Shown here: positions 63,796 through 64,000 of the stretch, one piece after another
Layout of the letters: each line of letters opens with the position of its first letter
Numbering within the stretch: position 1 is the first letter of the stretch
DNA from: Paraburkholderia largidicola
GTDB taxonomy: Bacteria > Pseudomonadota > Gammaproteobacteria > Burkholderiales > Burkholderiaceae
Length of the DNA stretch: 64,000 nt
Assembly: GCF_013426895.1 (NCBI RefSeq)
Contig: NZ_AP023177.1
Span: 310,001-374,000 of the forward strand
Direction of reading: 5' to 3'
Made by a program: the position numbers and the translations under genes
Notes under the pieces: model-generated
The model's input: only the letters and a program-made list of their open reading frames with translations
Databases searched by the model: none
What the model was told of the DNA's origin: nothing

Positions 63796-64000
63796 TTAGG
63801 CGTTGAAGACCGACTTCGGGACGAAGTAGAGTTCCGAGCCGGGCGGAATCAGCTCTTCCTGCTTCACGCTATCCTCGAATTCGCGCACGACGCGATGCGC
63901 GTGTTGCATCACCCACCACCGCACATAACGCTGATTGACCGCTTCGCGCTCCTTCGGGTCCTCCTGCAGATGCGTGATCCGCGCGAAGCCAAGCGGCAGT
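63796..64000 (-). CDS. Arylsulfatase, C-terminal part only
   Basis: The last 67 codons of a gene that begins beyond the right edge. LQEDPKEREAVNQRYVRWWV and the ELIPPGSELYFVPKSVF ending fit the C-terminal region of arylsulfatases (the DPxER segment and the tail after the PPGS block). The catalytic Cys-X-Pro-X-Arg region is not in the window. It is followed 4 nt later by the FGE gene, the usual partner, which supports the call. Confidence 0.7.
   Translation of the reverse strand, partial: LPLGFARITHLQEDPKEREAVNQRYVRWWVMQHAHRVVREFEDSVKQEELIPPGSELYFVPKSVFNA

Noticed and set aside
1..64000. CRISPR arrays, tRNA or rRNA genes, riboswitches and replication origins
   Set aside because: I looked for spaced repeats, cloverleaf-like segments and iteron-like runs and found none that could be supported.

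Overview
The window looks like an accessory, catabolic region of a Burkholderiales genome (Paraburkholderia, Caballeronia or Burkholderia type). This is inferred from the high GC content, the many LysR regulators and short-chain dehydrogenases (SDRs), a Burkholderia-type trimeric porin, and a conjugation module resembling that of the Tn4371 family of integrative elements. No tRNA, rRNA, CRISPR array or origin was seen.

Layout. (1) 1-2.8 kb: the edge of a conjugative element on the minus strand (LysR regulator, EexN-like entry-exclusion lipoprotein, coupling protein TraG running off the left edge). (2) 2.9-4.6 kb: scar tissue holding a broken TetR gene, an IS407-type OrfA remnant and a small DUF2798 membrane protein. 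(3) 5-17.3 kb: a long minus-strand catabolic series. It encodes an Ldh-type dehydrogenase, aldehyde dehydrogenase, VOC protein, fumarylacetoacetate-hydrolase-like enzyme, DUF1330 protein, cupin, ribose-type ABC importer, two SDRs (one frameshifted), a haloalkane-dehalogenase-like hydrolase and a peroxiredoxin-like protein. I cannot name its substrate. (4) 17.3-34.5 kb: a loose collection of detoxification and redox genes (SDRs, GST, ABM monooxygenase, quinone-oxidoreductase-like MDR, MFS exporter, ChaC) with LysR regulators and a 423-residue protein made of two fused TetR repressors. Several remnants lie between them.

(5) 35-39 kb: a plus-strand gallate degradation operon (gallate dioxygenase, LigJ hydratase, LigK aldolase) plus a cytoplasmic ModA-like protein of unknown role. 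(6) 40-52.4 kb: an EthD protein, MFS importer and LysR, IS3/IS6 remnants, then genes suggesting shikimate or quinate uptake and oxidation (TIM-barrel protein, ShiA-like symporter, porin, shikimate dehydrogenase, HAD phosphatase), and a 417-residue LysR protein with two helix-turn-helix domains. Blocks 5 and 6 together could take shikimate through 3-dehydroshikimate to an aromatic acid and on to pyruvate and oxaloacetate. (7) 52.8-58 kb: a decayed SDR, a CMD/AhpD-like protein, LysR, GST and a PRISE-type reductase.

(8) 58.4-64 kb: a different style of DNA, GC-richer and tightly packed. DoxX, a small exported protein, an ECF sigma factor and its NrsF-type anti-sigma factor (frameshifted) are preceded by three copies of a GTAACC-N16-(C/G)GAT promoter-like motif. 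A minus-strand arylsulfatase (partial), formylglycine-generating enzyme and SulP transporter follow.

Strongest points for follow-up: the ECF promoter motif set, the TetR-TetR fusion with a palindrome in its divergent promoter, the unassigned 9-17 kb catabolic operon, the ModA-like protein in the gallate operon, and the double-HTH LysR protein. All functional calls come from reading the sequence and recognising families; no database search was run.
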